A stretch of DNA of 36,296 bases from Oscillospiraceae bacterium (GTDB taxonomy: Bacteria; Bacillota; Clostridia; Oscillospirales; JAAYXM01): contig JAFSEA010000042.1 in NCBI GenBank assembly GCA_017435965.1, positions 76,250 to 112,545 on the forward strand, written 5' to 3'. Below, one piece after another: positions 1-8,825 of the stretch (positions within the stretch are counted from its first letter, which is position 1; each line of letters opens with the position of its first letter). The position numbers and the translations under genes were made by a program. Under the pieces are notes generated by a model. The model saw only the letters and a list, made by a program, of their open reading frames with translations, searched no databases and had not been told where the DNA came from.

Positions 1-65
1 AAAAGGCATAAGATGTTGTGTGACGATGTCGAGTGACAAAAAACAGTGAGAGGGTGCTTTTCGGT

Positions 66-1316
66 ATGGGCACATTGATTGTGAACGGTGGCAGAAAACT
101 TGACGGAACGATTTCGGTTCAAGGTGCAAAGAATAGCGTTCTGCCGATTCTTGCCGCCACAATATTGAATTCGGGCATAAGTGTGATACATAATTGCCCG
201 AGGATTTCCGATGTGGATGCCGCAATTAAAATATTGCGGTATATAGGTTGTGATGTTGCTTTTGAGGGGAATGTCGTGACGGTTGATTCGAGCAATGTTA
301 AGAACTGTCACATTCCGGATGAAATGATGCGTGAAATGCGTTCATCGGTCATCTTTATGGGGGCAGTTCTTGCAAGATTCGGCAAGGTCTCCCTTTTTAC
401 TCCGGGAGGATGTGAACTTGGAGCACGACCGGTGGATTTGCACATATCATCGCTGAAAAAGCTCGGAGCAAAGATTGAGGAAGAAGCCGGGGCAATCAGA
501 TGCTCGGCGCGGCATTTAAAAGGAAATGATGTTGTATTGTCTTTTCCGAGTGTCGGTGCCACGGAGAATACAATACTTGCCGCGACTGCTTGTTCGGGAA
601 GAACGAGAATAATAAATGCGGCCAGAGAACCTGAGATATCCGATTTGCAGGAATTTCTTGTAAGAATGGGAGCCGATGTTTCGGGGGCAGGAAGCTCAAT
701 GATTGTTATAAACGGGAAGAAAAAGCTTCATAATGTGGAACATGAGGTTATGCCTGACCGAATCTGTGCGGCAACTTTTATGTGTGCGGCGGCACTTTGT
801 GGTGGAAAGGTGAGAATTGAAAGAATAATTCCCGAACATATATCCACGATGTTTTCAATACTTGAAAGAGCAGGCTGTGATATCAAAAGGGGAGAGGATT
901 CTGCGGAAGTGAAACGAAGCGGAAGCTTGTCTGCAATCTCAACGGTACGGACGCTTCCATACCCCGGCTTTCCAACGGATGCTCAGCCTCCGCTTATGGC
1001 ACTTGCAACAAAATGCATCGGTACGTCAACGTTTGTTGAAAATATATTTGATAGAAGATATCGCCACGCAAGTGAACTTGTGAGAATGGGTGCAGATATA
1101 AAAATTGAAGGAAAAATTGCATTGGTACACGGAGTGAGAGAACTCTTTGGAAGCTCTGTGAAAGCAGCCGATCTCCGTGGCGGTGCGGCACTTGTTATTG
1201 CTGCTATGGCTGCGGAAGGAAAAAGCGAAATAGAATGCATTGAACATATTGACCGCGGATATGAAAAAATAGAGGCAGATATGCGAAAACTTGGCGCGGA
1301 TGTGGTACGAAAGTAA
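66..1316 (+). CDS. murA: UDP-N-acetylglucosamine 1-carboxyvinyltransferase
   Basis: MurA transfers enolpyruvate from PEP to UDP-GlcNAc, the first committed cytoplasmic step of peptidoglycan synthesis. The protein matches the family end to end: an N-terminal GAKNSVLPIL segment, the catalytic loop PGGCELGARPVDLH with its cysteine at about residue 116, NAAREPEISDL, the FPTDAQ segment and the C-terminal HIDRGYE. The active-site Cys is present, so the enzyme should be of the fosfomycin-sensitive type (inference). I chose ATG at 66, giving 416 aa like typical MurA, with GAGAGG about 13 nt upstream. An in-frame GTG at 33 would add 11 residues but has no clear ribosome binding site. ftsQ follows after 14 bp, so the two are probably co-transcribed from a promoter left of the window. 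Bases 1-32 may hold the tail of an upstream gene but are too short to name. Confidence 0.96.
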   Translation: MGTLIVNGGRKLDGTISVQGAKNSVLPILAATILNSGISVIHNCPRISDVDAAIKILRYIGCDVAFEGNVVTVDSSNVKNCHIPDEMMREMRSSVIFMGAVLARFGKVSLFTPGGCELGARPVDLHISSLKKLGAKIEEEAGAIRCSARHLKGNDVVLSFPSVGATENTILAATACSGRTRIINAAREPEISDLQEFLVRMGADVSGAGSSMIVINGKKKLHNVEHEVMPDRICAATFMCAAALCGGKVRIERIIPEHISTMFSILERAGCDIKRGEDSAEVKRSGSLSAISTVRTLPYPGFPTDAQPPLMALATKCIGTSTFVENIFDRRYRHASELVRMGADIKIEGKIALVHGVRELFGSSVKAADLRGGAALVIAAMAAEGKSEIECIEHIDRGYEKIEADMRKLGADVVRK

Positions 1317-1330
1317 AAGAAGGTGAATGT

Positions 1331-2419
1331 ATGAGGAAAAAAAGGAGAGGAAAGCGTCTCCTTCCGACAATAGTTACTTTCCTGATAGTTTTAGGCGCAA
1401 TTATTGCATCAATTATGGTGTTTTTGAAAGTGGCTGAAATCAAAGTTATAAATTCGACAAAATATGCAGCGGCAGATATCATTGCGACATCAGGGATAAA
1501 AATCGGAGATAATATGTTTTCTGTGAATAAGTTTGAGGTTGCAGAAAAAATTCTCAATGAATATCCGTATATTGAGAGCATAAAAATACGGAGAAAGCTT
1601 CCTGATACATTTACTTTTGAAATAACCGAGCGTACACCTGCCGTGTATATAAGAGCAGACGGCAAAAAGTGGCTTATGGATGACAGTGCATATGTTCTTG
1701 AAATGTTTTCGGAAAACGACAAGATGACGGTACCGGAGATTGCAGGTGCCACAGCGGTAGTGCCGCAAGAGGGAAAGGAACTTGTGCTCACACAGCCGGA
1801 ACAACTTGAAGCTTTGAAAAAAATACTTGTTGCTTTGGAACAGACTAAGGTTGCGGGGAAGATAAGACAGATAAATATAGAAAAGTTTTATGACATCAAA
1901 GTTGTATATGAAGATAGATTTATGGTTACCTTGGGAGATTCCGAAAATCTTCGCTGGAAGATGGAAATGATGAAGGCTGTAGCTTCGGATCTTTCGGAAG
2001 ATGAACGGGGAACGCTTAATTTAAGCGATGGGAAAAGGGCTATATTCTTATCCGATATGGGAATTGTCTTGCCTGGAGGAGAAGATGTTTATCAGGAATC
2101 GGAAAGTGAAGTTTCCGACAACAATGTTCTTGAGGAGACAACGGATACGTCTGAAAACGAAGCGGATACCGGCGAGGTGACGGAAACATCCGGAGAAGAA
2201 GCAGAGTCGGATATCTCTGAACAAGAGGAAACAACAACTGAATCTGCAAAACCTGCAGAGACTCCTACTACACCTGCAGAACCCGAGAAACCTGCGGAGA
2301 CTCCGGTGGCACCTGCAGAACCCGAGAAACCCGAGGAGACTACGGCTACACCCACAGAGACCGAGAAACCGGCCGAGACTCCGGAAACGGCTTCGGAATC
2401 GGCAACACAAATTGAGTAA
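1331..2419 (+). CDS. ftsQ: Cell division protein FtsQ/DivIB with acidic repeat tail
   Basis: FtsQ/DivIB is a bitopic divisome protein that links FtsL/FtsB to the septal synthase. The sequence shows a basic cytoplasmic N-terminus (MRKKRRGKR), one membrane helix at about residues 10-32, a POTRA-like region at about 37-104 (starts VAEIKVINSTKYAAADI) and a beta domain to about residue 245. An acidic Ser/Thr/Glu-rich tail follows from about 255, ending in imperfect Pro-Ala-Glu-Thr repeats built on KPAETP / PAEPEKP. At 362 aa it is longer than usual (about 250-290 aa), and the tail accounts for the excess. AAGGTGA precedes ATG 1331. The setting murA-ftsQ-ftsZ is the classical division cluster and supports the call. 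The tail is probably extracellular and flexible (inference). Confidence 0.9.
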   Translation: MRKKRRGKRLLPTIVTFLIVLGAIIASIMVFLKVAEIKVINSTKYAAADIIATSGIKIGDNMFSVNKFEVAEKILNEYPYIESIKIRRKLPDTFTFEITERTPAVYIRADGKKWLMDDSAYVLEMFSENDKMTVPEIAGATAVVPQEGKELVLTQPEQLEALKKILVALEQTKVAGKIRQINIEKFYDIKVVYEDRFMVTLGDSENLRWKMEMMKAVASDLSEDERGTLNLSDGKRAIFLSDMGIVLPGGEDVYQESESEVSDNNVLEETTDTSENEADTGEVTETSGEEAESDISEQEETTTESAKPAETPTTPAEPEKPAETPVAPAEPEKPEETTATPTETEKPAETPETASESATQIE

Positions 2420-2485
2420 TGGTGAACTTTTGAGAGAGTGAGAAAATAAATTTCAAAAAAAGTTTTATTATTTTCGTTATTTCTA

Positions 2486-2514
2486 TTGACCTTTTGGCAA
2501 AAAGAATATAAAAT
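2486..2514 (+). promoter_or_regulatory. Sigma-A-type promoter of ftsZ
   Basis: TTGACC (2486-2491), a 17-bp spacer and TAAAAT (2509-2514) lie in the 140-bp gap between ftsQ and ftsZ, about 45 bp before ATG 2560. This suggests ftsZ has its own promoter besides read-through from murA-ftsQ. The assignment is by pattern only. Confidence 0.7.
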
Positions 2515-2559
2515 ATAAGATATATAAACAAAAGAAAAATCTCAAGGAGGATTTTACAT

Positions 2560-3741
2560 ATGCCTTTCGAGTTGGATGCAGGCACAGACGTTATTGTGCC
2601 TATCAAAGTTATAGGAACAGGTGGCGGCGGCGGTAATGCTGTCAATCAGATGATAAATTCAGGAGTTCGCGGTGTTGAGTTCATCGTTATGAACACAGAC
2701 CGTCAGGCTTTGCATAAGTCTTGTGCTACTTATAGAATTCAGCTTGGTGAGAAGCTCACTAAGGGTCTTGGTGCAGGATCTGATCCCGAAGTAGGTAAAA
2801 AGGCTGCTGAGGAAAGCCGCGAGTCCATCAAGAAAATGCTTGAGGGTACCGATATGGTATTCATCACCGCAGGTATGGGCGGCGGAACAGGAACAGGTGC
2901 GGCTCCGGTTGTTGCAGAAATTGCAAGAGAAATGGAGATTCTCACCATCGGTGTTGTCACAAAGCCATTTGGTTTTGAAGGTAAAACCCGTATGATTCAG
3001 GCTGAGGCAGGTATTGAAAATCTTCGCACAAAGGTTGATTCTCTCGTTGTTATTCCTAATGAGCGTCTCAAGTGTGTTTCCGAACAGAAGATAACTTTCC
3101 TCAATGCATTTGAAGTTGCCGATGATGTTCTTCGTCAGGCTATCCAGAGCATTTCCGAGCTTATTTCCGGCGGTGGTCTTGTTAACCTTGACTTTGCTGA
3201 CGTTAAGAAGGTTATGAAGGATGCAGGCTATGCTCATATGGGTGTTGGTCGTGCATCGGGCAAGGATAAGGCATCCGAGGCTGCTCGCATCGCAATCCAG
3301 AGCCCCCTTCTTGAAACATCAATCAACGGTGCTCATGGTGTTATTATCAATATCACAGGCTCTCTTGATATTGGTCTTGATGAAGTTGAGACTGCGGCAG
3401 AAATGGTAAGAGAAGCGGCTCATGAGGATGCAAACATCATCTTCGGTGCGGCGTTTGACCCGTCCTTGGAGGATGAAATTCGCGTAACTGTTATTGCAAC
3501 AGGTTTTGAAGGAAAGTCAACTCCTCTTCCCGAAAAGAAGAAAGAAGCTCCGGTCGTAAAACCTGCAGAAGTCACAGCTGATAATGCAGCGGAAGGTCGT
3601 AATCCTTTTGGCAAATTTGCAGGCGATTTTGATGATGTAGGTGCAGATTCTGTTGAGGAAAAGACTGTTGAAACTTCTTCCGATGACGATGATTCGGATG
3701 ATTTTGATGCAATTATGCGTATGTTCCAGAACAGAGGTTAA
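2560..3741 (+). CDS. ftsZ: Cell division GTPase FtsZ
   Basis: FtsZ polymerises into the cytokinetic Z ring. The tubulin-like nucleotide site is complete: [13 protein letters not shown] near residue 20, MNTDRQAL near 45, the signature [16 protein letters not shown] near 106-120, and NERL with the later FADVKKVM (T7-like, with the catalytic Asp) near 210. The GTPase and C-terminal domains run to about residue 315, then a variable acidic linker leads to the terminal [15 protein letters not shown]. That tail is not the textbook IPTFLR-type membrane-tether peptide but sits where that peptide belongs. AAGGAGG at 2544-2550 is a strong ribosome binding site 9 nt before ATG 2560. Length 393 aa is normal. 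It is the last gene of the division block and has its own promoter and terminator. Confidence 0.98.
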   Translation: MPFELDAGTDVIVPIKVIGTGGGGGNAVNQMINSGVRGVEFIVMNTDRQALHKSCATYRIQLGEKLTKGLGAGSDPEVGKKAAEESRESIKKMLEGTDMVFITAGMGGGTGTGAAPVVAEIAREMEILTIGVVTKPFGFEGKTRMIQAEAGIENLRTKVDSLVVIPNERLKCVSEQKITFLNAFEVADDVLRQAIQSISELISGGGLVNLDFADVKKVMKDAGYAHMGVGRASGKDKASEAARIAIQSPLLETSINGAHGVIINITGSLDIGLDEVETAAEMVREAAHEDANIIFGAAFDPSLEDEIRVTVIATGFEGKSTPLPEKKKEAPVVKPAEVTADNAAEGRNPFGKFAGDFDDVGADSVEEKTVETSSDDDDSDDFDAIMRMFQNRG

Positions 3742-3751
3742 TAAAAACGAT

Positions 3752-3785
3752 AACAAGCTGTGATGAATTTTCATCACAGCTTGTT
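3752..3785 (+). terminator. Intrinsic terminator after ftsZ (possibly bidirectional)
   Basis: A perfect 15-bp stem (3752-3766 with 3771-3785) with a four-base loop is followed by a run of T on the plus strand. It lies between the convergent ftsZ and chromate-transporter genes. On the minus strand the hairpin is followed by a weaker T-rich stretch, so it may serve both. Confidence 0.92.
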
Positions 3786-3804
3786 TTTTAGTTTAAGTAT
3801 TCTC

Positions 3805-4365
3805 TTATAAAAATACAACTCCGCAGATCGCACCGAAAATAACATACCATATAGGATGCTTATTGAAAATCTTATATAGTGCAAATATAACAGCGAAAAT
3901 TGCAAGTTGCTTAAAATCGAAAAGGGTCATAAAGTGAGGTGACTTCGCAAACTCAGACGGAGTAAGTATGGTAACTGTGAGAACGTTGTAAGCCGCCGAT
4001 GCAATGAGTCCCACAACTGCGGCACGAATACCATAAAGTCCACGCTTGACATAGATGTTATCCTGAAATCTTGAATAGGATCTTGCAATAATAAGAATTA
4101 TAACAAAAGAAGGGAGAACGAGTGCTAGAGTTGTTGCAATTCCACCGAAGATTCCGAAATTTTCAAAGCCTATAAAAGTTGCCATATTTACCCCGATAGG
4201 ACCGGGGGTGGATTCGCTTATGGCAATCATATTGGAAAAAAGTTCGGAGGAAATATATCCGGGAACAAAGAACTGTTGCATAAAAGGGATTGCGGCAAGA
4301 CCACCACCTATGGCAAAAAGCCCTGTGAGGAAGAAATAACCGCAGATTAAGAAAAATGTAGTCAT
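3805..4365 (-). CDS. chrA: Chromate transporter family, half-size subunit (second of pair)
   Basis: This is a short CHR-family membrane protein of 186 aa, about half of a full ChrA. It carries the family's N-terminal FAIGGGLAAIP motif, the SESTPGPIGVNMATFIG motif near residues 48-64, and about five or six hydrophobic segments. Short CHR proteins are usually encoded as adjacent pairs that act together, as here: it overlaps the upstream half by 4 bp (ATGA), so translation is coupled. Characterised relatives export chromate by proton antiport, but many anaerobe members have no tested substrate, so substrate is uncertain. The convergent ftsZ terminator lies just beyond its stop. Confidence 0.87.
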   Translation of the reverse strand: MTTFFLICGYFFLTGLFAIGGGLAAIPFMQQFFVPGYISSELFSNMIAISESTPGPIGVNMATFIGFENFGIFGGIATTLALVLPSFVIILIIARSYSRFQDNIYVKRGLYGIRAAVVGLIASAAYNVLTVTILTPSEFAKSPHFMTLFDFKQLAIFAVIFALYKIFNKHPIWYVIFGAICGVVFL

Positions 4366-4904
4366 TTCGCTTTCTTACCTCCTTTTACTGCAAGGCCAAC
4401 AAGAAGAGCAAAGAGAATGAGGAATATGCTGTTGACCTTGAAGAACGTGACCACGGCAAAAGAAATTATTGCGAGCCCCAGACCGATGAAGTCAACAATG
4501 GATTTTTTGCCGATATTCATAACTGCAGAGACAAGGATAACGGCAACTGCAATATTTATGCCGGCAAGTGCTTTCTGAACATAGATGTATTCGCTGAAGT
4601 TTGAGAGAAAAGCTGCAATTATCGTGATAATTATGATTGACGGGGTTATGACTCCGAGGGTAGCAGAAAGAGAACCCCAAAACTTTCTTCTCTTGTAACC
4701 TATAAAAGTTGCCATATTTACAGCGATTATTCCCGGTGTGGATTGACCGATTGCCACAAAGTTCAGCATATCTTCATCTGTTATCCAACCTCGTTTTGTG
4801 ACAAACTCCCTCTCAAGAATGGGGATCATGGCGTAGCCTCCGCCGAAGGTGAATGCGCCTATTTTGAAAAATGTGAGAAACAAGCTCCATATATCGCGAA
4901 GCAT
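4362..4904 (-). CDS. chrA: Chromate transporter family, half-size subunit (first of pair)
   Basis: This 180-aa CHR-family half protein has FTFGGGYAMIPILEREFV near residues 18-35 and AIGQSTPGIIAVNMATFIG near residues 51-69, then several hydrophobic helices. It is the upstream member of an overlapping pair. Ribosome binding site AAAGGAGATG precedes the ATG at 4904. Only 66 bp separate it from hpf, and that gap contains a strong hairpin but no clear promoter, so it may depend on read-through from hpf (inference). A 23-nt stretch encoding the tail of the NMATFIG motif is identical in both halves (around 4163-4186 and 4697-4720). The transported anion is not certain. Confidence 0.87.
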   Translation of the reverse strand: MLRDIWSLFLTFFKIGAFTFGGGYAMIPILEREFVTKRGWITDEDMLNFVAIGQSTPGIIAVNMATFIGYKRRKFWGSLSATLGVITPSIIIITIIAAFLSNFSEYIYVQKALAGINIAVAVILVSAVMNIGKKSIVDFIGLGLAIISFAVVTFFKVNSIFLILFALLVGLAVKGGKKAK

Positions 4905-4928
4905 TCTTTCATCTCCTTTGAAAGTAAA

Positions 4929-4954
4929 ACGGTGTCGGCTTTTGCCGACACCGT
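4929..4954 (-). terminator. Hairpin terminator or attenuator between hpf and the chr pair
   Basis: A perfect 11-bp stem (4929-4939 with 4944-4954) with a TTTT loop is followed on the minus strand by GTTTTAC. It lies 17 bp after the hpf stop and about 25 bp before the first chr gene. It should end most hpf transcripts and limit chr expression. Confidence 0.85.
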
Positions 4955-4970
4955 CGTTTTATTATTAAAC

Positions 4971-5507
4971 TTATGCATTTTCGATGAGACCATAGCCTCC
5001 GTCGTGGCGTTTGTACACAACGGAAAACCTCTCGTCATCATCGGCGTTTTTGAATACGAAAAACTCGTGGTTAAGTAAATTCATTTGCAGTATTGCTTCT
5101 TCAACAGTCATCGGCTTGACTGAAAAGCGTTTTGTGCGAACAACATCAAACTCCTGTTCTTCCTCTTCTGCATAATCTGCATCGGAAAGTGCAGGTGCCC
5201 ATTCAAAGCCACCGTCACGGAAACGCTTTTCAAGGCGTGTTTTGTTCTTTCTAATCTGTCTTTCAATTGTCTCCTCCGCATCGTCGATGGCACGGAAAAC
5301 ATCGGTGTCACGGCAAGCGGCACGCAAAAGTACTCCGACACTTCTCACGGTTATCTCAAGACAACAATGTCCACGTTCGGTGCGTGCAGTAATGCTTGCC
5401 TCCGCATCGGAACGGAAATATTTGTCAAGCTTTGCAAGTTTCTTCTGGACATAGGCCTTGATGTCTTCTGTGAAATTGAAATTGCGTTCTGCGTAGATAT
5501 ACTTCAT
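4971..5507 (-). CDS. hpf: Ribosome hibernation promoting factor, long form
   Basis: Long HPF binds the 30S decoding region and joins two 70S ribosomes into inactive 100S dimers in stationary phase or stress. The N-terminal sigma-54-modulation domain (about residues 1-100) starts MKYIYAERNFNFTEDIKAYV and includes LAKLDKYF. The C-terminal dimerisation domain (about 120-178) reads RTKRFSVKPMTVEEAILQMNLLNHEFFVFKN. The length of 178 aa and the two-domain layout identify the long form. The start is fixed by AAAGGAGCGAC just upstream of ATG 5507. It has its own promoter (5552-5580) and terminator. Confidence 0.96.
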   Translation of the reverse strand: MKYIYAERNFNFTEDIKAYVQKKLAKLDKYFRSDAEASITARTERGHCCLEITVRSVGVLLRAACRDTDVFRAIDDAEETIERQIRKNKTRLEKRFRDGGFEWAPALSDADYAEEEEQEFDVVRTKRFSVKPMTVEEAILQMNLLNHEFFVFKNADDDERFSVVYKRHDGGYGLIENA

Positions 5508-5551
5508 ATGTGTCGCTCCTTTCGTTTTGGTACCCTTTGTACCTTAACTTA

Positions 5552-5580
5552 AGTATAGCATAAGAAGAACAAAAACACAA
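5552..5580 (-). promoter_or_regulatory. Sigma-A-type promoter of hpf
   Basis: Read on the minus strand, TTGTGT (5580-5575), 17 bp and TATACT (5557-5552) sit about 45 bp before the hpf ATG, in the gap after the fumarase gene. Confidence 0.7.
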
Positions 5581-5640
5581 TACAGATTTGTGAAAAATAC
5601 ACAATAAATTTAAAAATCAAGGTGCGAAATTGTTGGAAGT

Positions 5641-6483
5641 TTATATTATACAGGAGGCGTGACGGGAAATATGGCAACCCATATTGACAACGCAGGGAAG
5701 ACCTGCAATGTGGGTTGCATATTTTTCAATGAAAACTGCAAGGGCAGTGACGCTTCCGCCAAGACCCTGAGGTCCAATGCCCAATTTATTGACTTTCTCA
5801 AGAGCATCACGCTCAAGGGATGCATAAAGCTCGTCCTCGTGAGCACTTCCTACATCACGGAGAAGGGCACGCTTTGCGCAAAGTGCCGCCATATCGACAG
5901 TACCGCCGATACCAACTCCAACAACTACGGGAGGGCAGGGGTTTGAACCTGCTTTTGAGACGGTTTCAACTATAAAATCAACGATATCATCGGTGGTCGC
6001 AGAAGGCTTGAACATCTTCATTGCGCTCATATTTTCGCTTCCGAAGCCCTTTGGAGCAACAGTTATTGAAACCTTGTCACCGGGTACAATTCTTGTGTGG
6101 AGGATTGCCGGAGTATTGTCGTTTGTATTCACGCGGCGGATGGGATCACCCACAACAGAGAGACGGAGCTTTCCGTCAACATATCCGCGGCGAACGCCTT
6201 CGTTTACCGCATCATAGAAATCACCGTCAATAAGGTGAACATCTTGTCCGATGTCGATAAATACAACCGCCATACCGGTATCCTGACAAGCGGGGATTCC
6301 CGAGTCACTTGCATACTTTGCGTTGTCGCACATTACTTTGAAAATGTCACGACCTACGGGAGATTCCTCATCATTCATTCCCTTTTCAAAAGAAGCAACA
6401 ACATCACGGGGAAGATGACAGCAAGCCTCCTCACAGAGTCTTGCGATCTCCTTTGTTATTTCCTTTACAGAAACTTCTCTCAT
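5641..6483 (-). CDS. fumA: Fumarate hydratase class I, alpha subunit
   Basis: This is the alpha subunit of the oxygen-sensitive 4Fe-4S class I fumarase (fumarate to malate). Three cysteines fit the cluster ligands: C66 (GIPACQDTG), C183 (GSNPCPPV) and C270 (NMGCHISRHAS). GVGIGGTVDMAALCAKRAL and GIGPQGLGG are also family hallmarks. The length, 280 aa, is that of a complete alpha chain, with AGAGGA before ATG 6483. It is the last gene of the prfA-to-fumA operon, 4 bp after trxB. In two-subunit systems the beta gene usually follows directly; here a 133-bp gap and hpf follow instead, so no partner is visible. It could also be an L-tartrate dehydratase alpha-like protein, but fumarase is the better fit. 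Confidence 0.9.
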   Translation of the reverse strand: MREVSVKEITKEIARLCEEACCHLPRDVVASFEKGMNDEESPVGRDIFKVMCDNAKYASDSGIPACQDTGMAVVFIDIGQDVHLIDGDFYDAVNEGVRRGYVDGKLRLSVVGDPIRRVNTNDNTPAILHTRIVPGDKVSITVAPKGFGSENMSAMKMFKPSATTDDIVDFIVETVSKAGSNPCPPVVVGVGIGGTVDMAALCAKRALLRDVGSAHEDELYASLERDALEKVNKLGIGPQGLGGSVTALAVFIEKYATHIAGLPCVVNMGCHISRHASCII

Positions 6484-6487
6484 AGCT

Positions 6488-7408
6488 TTATCCTCTTTCT
6501 GTTATATATATGCCTGCCATATGTGCAGCTACGGCTCCGTCAGCTGCGGCAGTTACAATCTGATATGAAATCTTCTCTCTTATATCACCTGCGGCAAAAA
6601 CTCCGGGGAGATTTGTTGCAGTATCCTCACCTGCGGCAATATAACCATTTTCGGTGAGCTTGACTTTTCCTTCAACAAGTGATGTGTTGGGGGCAGAGCC
6701 GATAGCCACAAAGCATCCCGAAAGGGATATTTCGGAGATCTCTCCGCTTTTTACGTTCTTTACGGATATTGAACTTACACGTTCATCGCCCTGTATTTCC
6801 TCCACAACCGAGTCGAGGACGGTAACTATGTTTTCGGTATCAAAAACTCTTTTCACAAGGGAGTCAAAACCACGGAAAGTATCTCTGCGATGAATAAGAT
6901 AAACCTTTTCACAGATGTTTGCAAGATAAAGTGCATCTTCAAGAGCTGTGTTTCCTCCGCCTACCACACAGACGGGTTTTCCGCGGAAGAAGTTTCCATC
7001 ACAGGTGGCACAATAGGAAACACCACGACCCTGATACTTGTCCTCTCCCGGAACCCCCAACTTTCTGTGGGATGCACCGAGGGAAAGGATAATTGTTTTT
7101 GCTTTGATTTCACCCTTTGATGTTGTGATTGTATTATCAGACGGAGTAAAATCAATGTTTGAAACATCTGTGCGAATTATTTCTGCACCGAGTGCTTTTG
7201 CGTGCTTTGACATCTTATCGGAAAGCTCAAAGCCTGAAATGTGTTCAAAGCCGGGATAGTTATCAATTTCGGGAGTGATTGCCATCTGACCGCCCGGAAA
7301 GGCACGTTCTAAAACAACTGTCTTAAGTCCTGCACGGGTTGCGTATATTGCGGCAGTCATACCGGCAGGCCCCTGTCCTATAATTGCAACGTCATACATA
7401 TTATTCAT
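6488..7408 (-). CDS. trxB: Thioredoxin reductase
   Basis: This FAD/NADPH enzyme reduces thioredoxin or a related small redox protein. It shows the FAD-binding [10 protein letters not shown] motif (about residues 11-20), the redox pair in [10 protein letters not shown] (C133, C136), the NADPH-binding [13 protein letters not shown], and the C-terminal FAD-contact AAGDIREK. It is 306 aa from ATG 7408, close to family length. ATG 7408 lies one base after the aminopeptidase stop; ATG 7399 (MYDVAIIG) is an equally plausible start and ATG 7426 less so. It is tightly coupled to the neighbouring aminopeptidase and fumarase genes. Confidence 0.95.
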   Translation of the reverse strand: MNNMYDVAIIGQGPAGMTAAIYATRAGLKTVVLERAFPGGQMAITPEIDNYPGFEHISGFELSDKMSKHAKALGAEIIRTDVSNIDFTPSDNTITTSKGEIKAKTIILSLGASHRKLGVPGEDKYQGRGVSYCATCDGNFFRGKPVCVVGGGNTALEDALYLANICEKVYLIHRRDTFRGFDSLVKRVFDTENIVTVLDSVVEEIQGDERVSSISVKNVKSGEISEISLSGCFVAIGSAPNTSLVEGKVKLTENGYIAAGEDTATNLPGVFAAGDIREKISYQIVTAAADGAVAAHMAGIYITERG

Positions 7409-7409
7409 C

Positions 7410-8822
7410 CTATCTGTTTTTCTCAAAGAAAGTGAGAATTGCCTTGTATGTCATATAAACATCTGCTTTTGCAACGGTTTCATAGGGAGAGTGCATACTG
7501 AGAACGGGCACACCTGCATCTATTGTTTCGATGTTTCGCTCTGCCATATACATGGCAACAGTTCCGCCGCCACCCTGGTCAACCTTACCGAGAGAGCCCA
7601 TCTGCCAGAGAATACCGTTGTCGTCAAAGAGAGCACGGAGCTTTGCGATAAGCTCACACGATGCATCGCTTGAACCGGACTTTCCTCTCGCACCGGTATA
7701 TTTGCAAAGAGTTATACCACGGTTTATAAAGGCTGTGTTTTTCTTTTCGCAGACTTCGGGATAATTGGGATCCATAGCTACCATAACATCTGTGGAAAGA
7801 CAGGTGGAATTTTCAAAGCACTCACGGAGAAGAGAATTATCTGTGTCGCAGATATCCTCGATGAAGGTCTCAAAGAAATGAGACTTCATTCCCGAAACGC
7901 CCTCAGAGCCTATCTCCTCCTTATCTGCAAGGATGCATACAGCGGTACGATCGGGAGTGTCGAGGTCGAGAAGTGCACGTAGAGACGGATATGCACAAAC
8001 GCGGTCGTCGTGACCGTAAGCACCGATCATCGAACGGTCAAGACCTATATCACGGGCAGAAAATGCAGGGACTGCAGAAAGCTCTGCAGAGAGAAAATCC
8101 TCTTCAACAATGCCATATTTTTCGTTGAGTATTTTCATTATATTTAGCTTAACGGCGTCGCTGTCGCTATCCTTTGCACCGTCAATCGGACGACTTCCGC
8201 AAAGAATGTTCATAGACTCTGCGGAAATTACATCGGTAGCTTTTTTTGCCATCTGGTCTTTTCCGAGATGGGGAAGAAGATCGGTTATGACGAAAACGGG
8301 GTCATCGGGAGAATTGCCGATTGAAACATCAACGACTTCACCGCTTTTGAGAGCAACAACACCGTGGAGCTCAAGGGGGATCGCCGGCCATTGATATTTT
8401 TTAACGCCACCGTAATAATGAGTTTTGAAGAGACAAAGCCCCTCACTCTCATAAAGGGGTGACTGCTTTAAGTCAACACGGGGAGAGTCAATGTGTGCGG
8501 CGGCAAGGTTTATGCCGCATTTCATACTCTTCTGTCCTATGACAGCCAGAATAATTGACTTGCCGCGATTGTTTCTGTATATCTTGTCACCGGCCTTGAG
8601 TGCTTTGCCACGCTCATAGGGAACAAAGCCTTTAGCTTCTGCAAGTCTTATTGCCTCTTTAACACAAAGACGCTCTGTTTTGCCGATGTCAAGATAAGCT
8701 TTATAGCCTTCGCAGAAGGTGTCTGCATCGGTTATGTCATACTTTTCCGAGAAAGCTGTTTCGTTTTTTGCAAAAAGCTTTTCGCGGAGCTCATCAAGCT
8801 TGTTCTTTTTGGAATCGCTCAT
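7410..8822 (-). CDS. M18 family aminopeptidase (aspartyl aminopeptidase-like)
   Basis: This is a cytoplasmic di-zinc aminopeptidase, 470 aa, of the tetrahedral M18 family that removes N-terminal (often acidic) residues from peptides. Visible metal and catalytic motifs in order: [12 protein letters not shown] (zinc His), [15 protein letters not shown] (bridging Asp region), [10 protein letters not shown] (catalytic Glu pair), and the late [12 protein letters not shown] (zinc His). GGAGG-type ribosome binding site bases lie inside the end of coaE, 3 bp upstream, showing translational coupling. No signal peptide is present. It belongs to the prfA-tsaC-coaE-aminopeptidase-trxB-fumA operon. Substrate preference cannot be read from sequence. 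Confidence 0.93.
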   Translation of the reverse strand: MSDSKKNKLDELREKLFAKNETAFSEKYDITDADTFCEGYKAYLDIGKTERLCVKEAIRLAEAKGFVPYERGKALKAGDKIYRNNRGKSIILAVIGQKSMKCGINLAAAHIDSPRVDLKQSPLYESEGLCLFKTHYYGGVKKYQWPAIPLELHGVVALKSGEVVDVSIGNSPDDPVFVITDLLPHLGKDQMAKKATDVISAESMNILCGSRPIDGAKDSDSDAVKLNIMKILNEKYGIVEEDFLSAELSAVPAFSARDIGLDRSMIGAYGHDDRVCAYPSLRALLDLDTPDRTAVCILADKEEIGSEGVSGMKSHFFETFIEDICDTDNSLLRECFENSTCLSTDVMVAMDPNYPEVCEKKNTAFINRGITLCKYTGARGKSGSSDASCELIAKLRALFDDNGILWQMGSLGKVDQGGGGTVAMYMAERNIETIDAGVPVLSMHSPYETVAKADVYMTYKAILTFFEKNR

Positions 8823-8825
8823 TTT

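Noticed and set aside
2250..2400. Tandem repeat DNA as a separate mobile or CRISPR-like element
   Set aside because: The repeats keep the ftsQ reading frame and encode its Pro/Glu-rich tail.
4911..4960. Riboswitch between hpf and the chr genes
   Set aside because: Only one simple hairpin is present in 66 bp; there is no room or conserved core for an aptamer.
6097..6657. Plus-strand open frame across the fumA-trxB junction
   Set aside because: Overlaps two well-supported genes on the other strand and has no plausible start signal.
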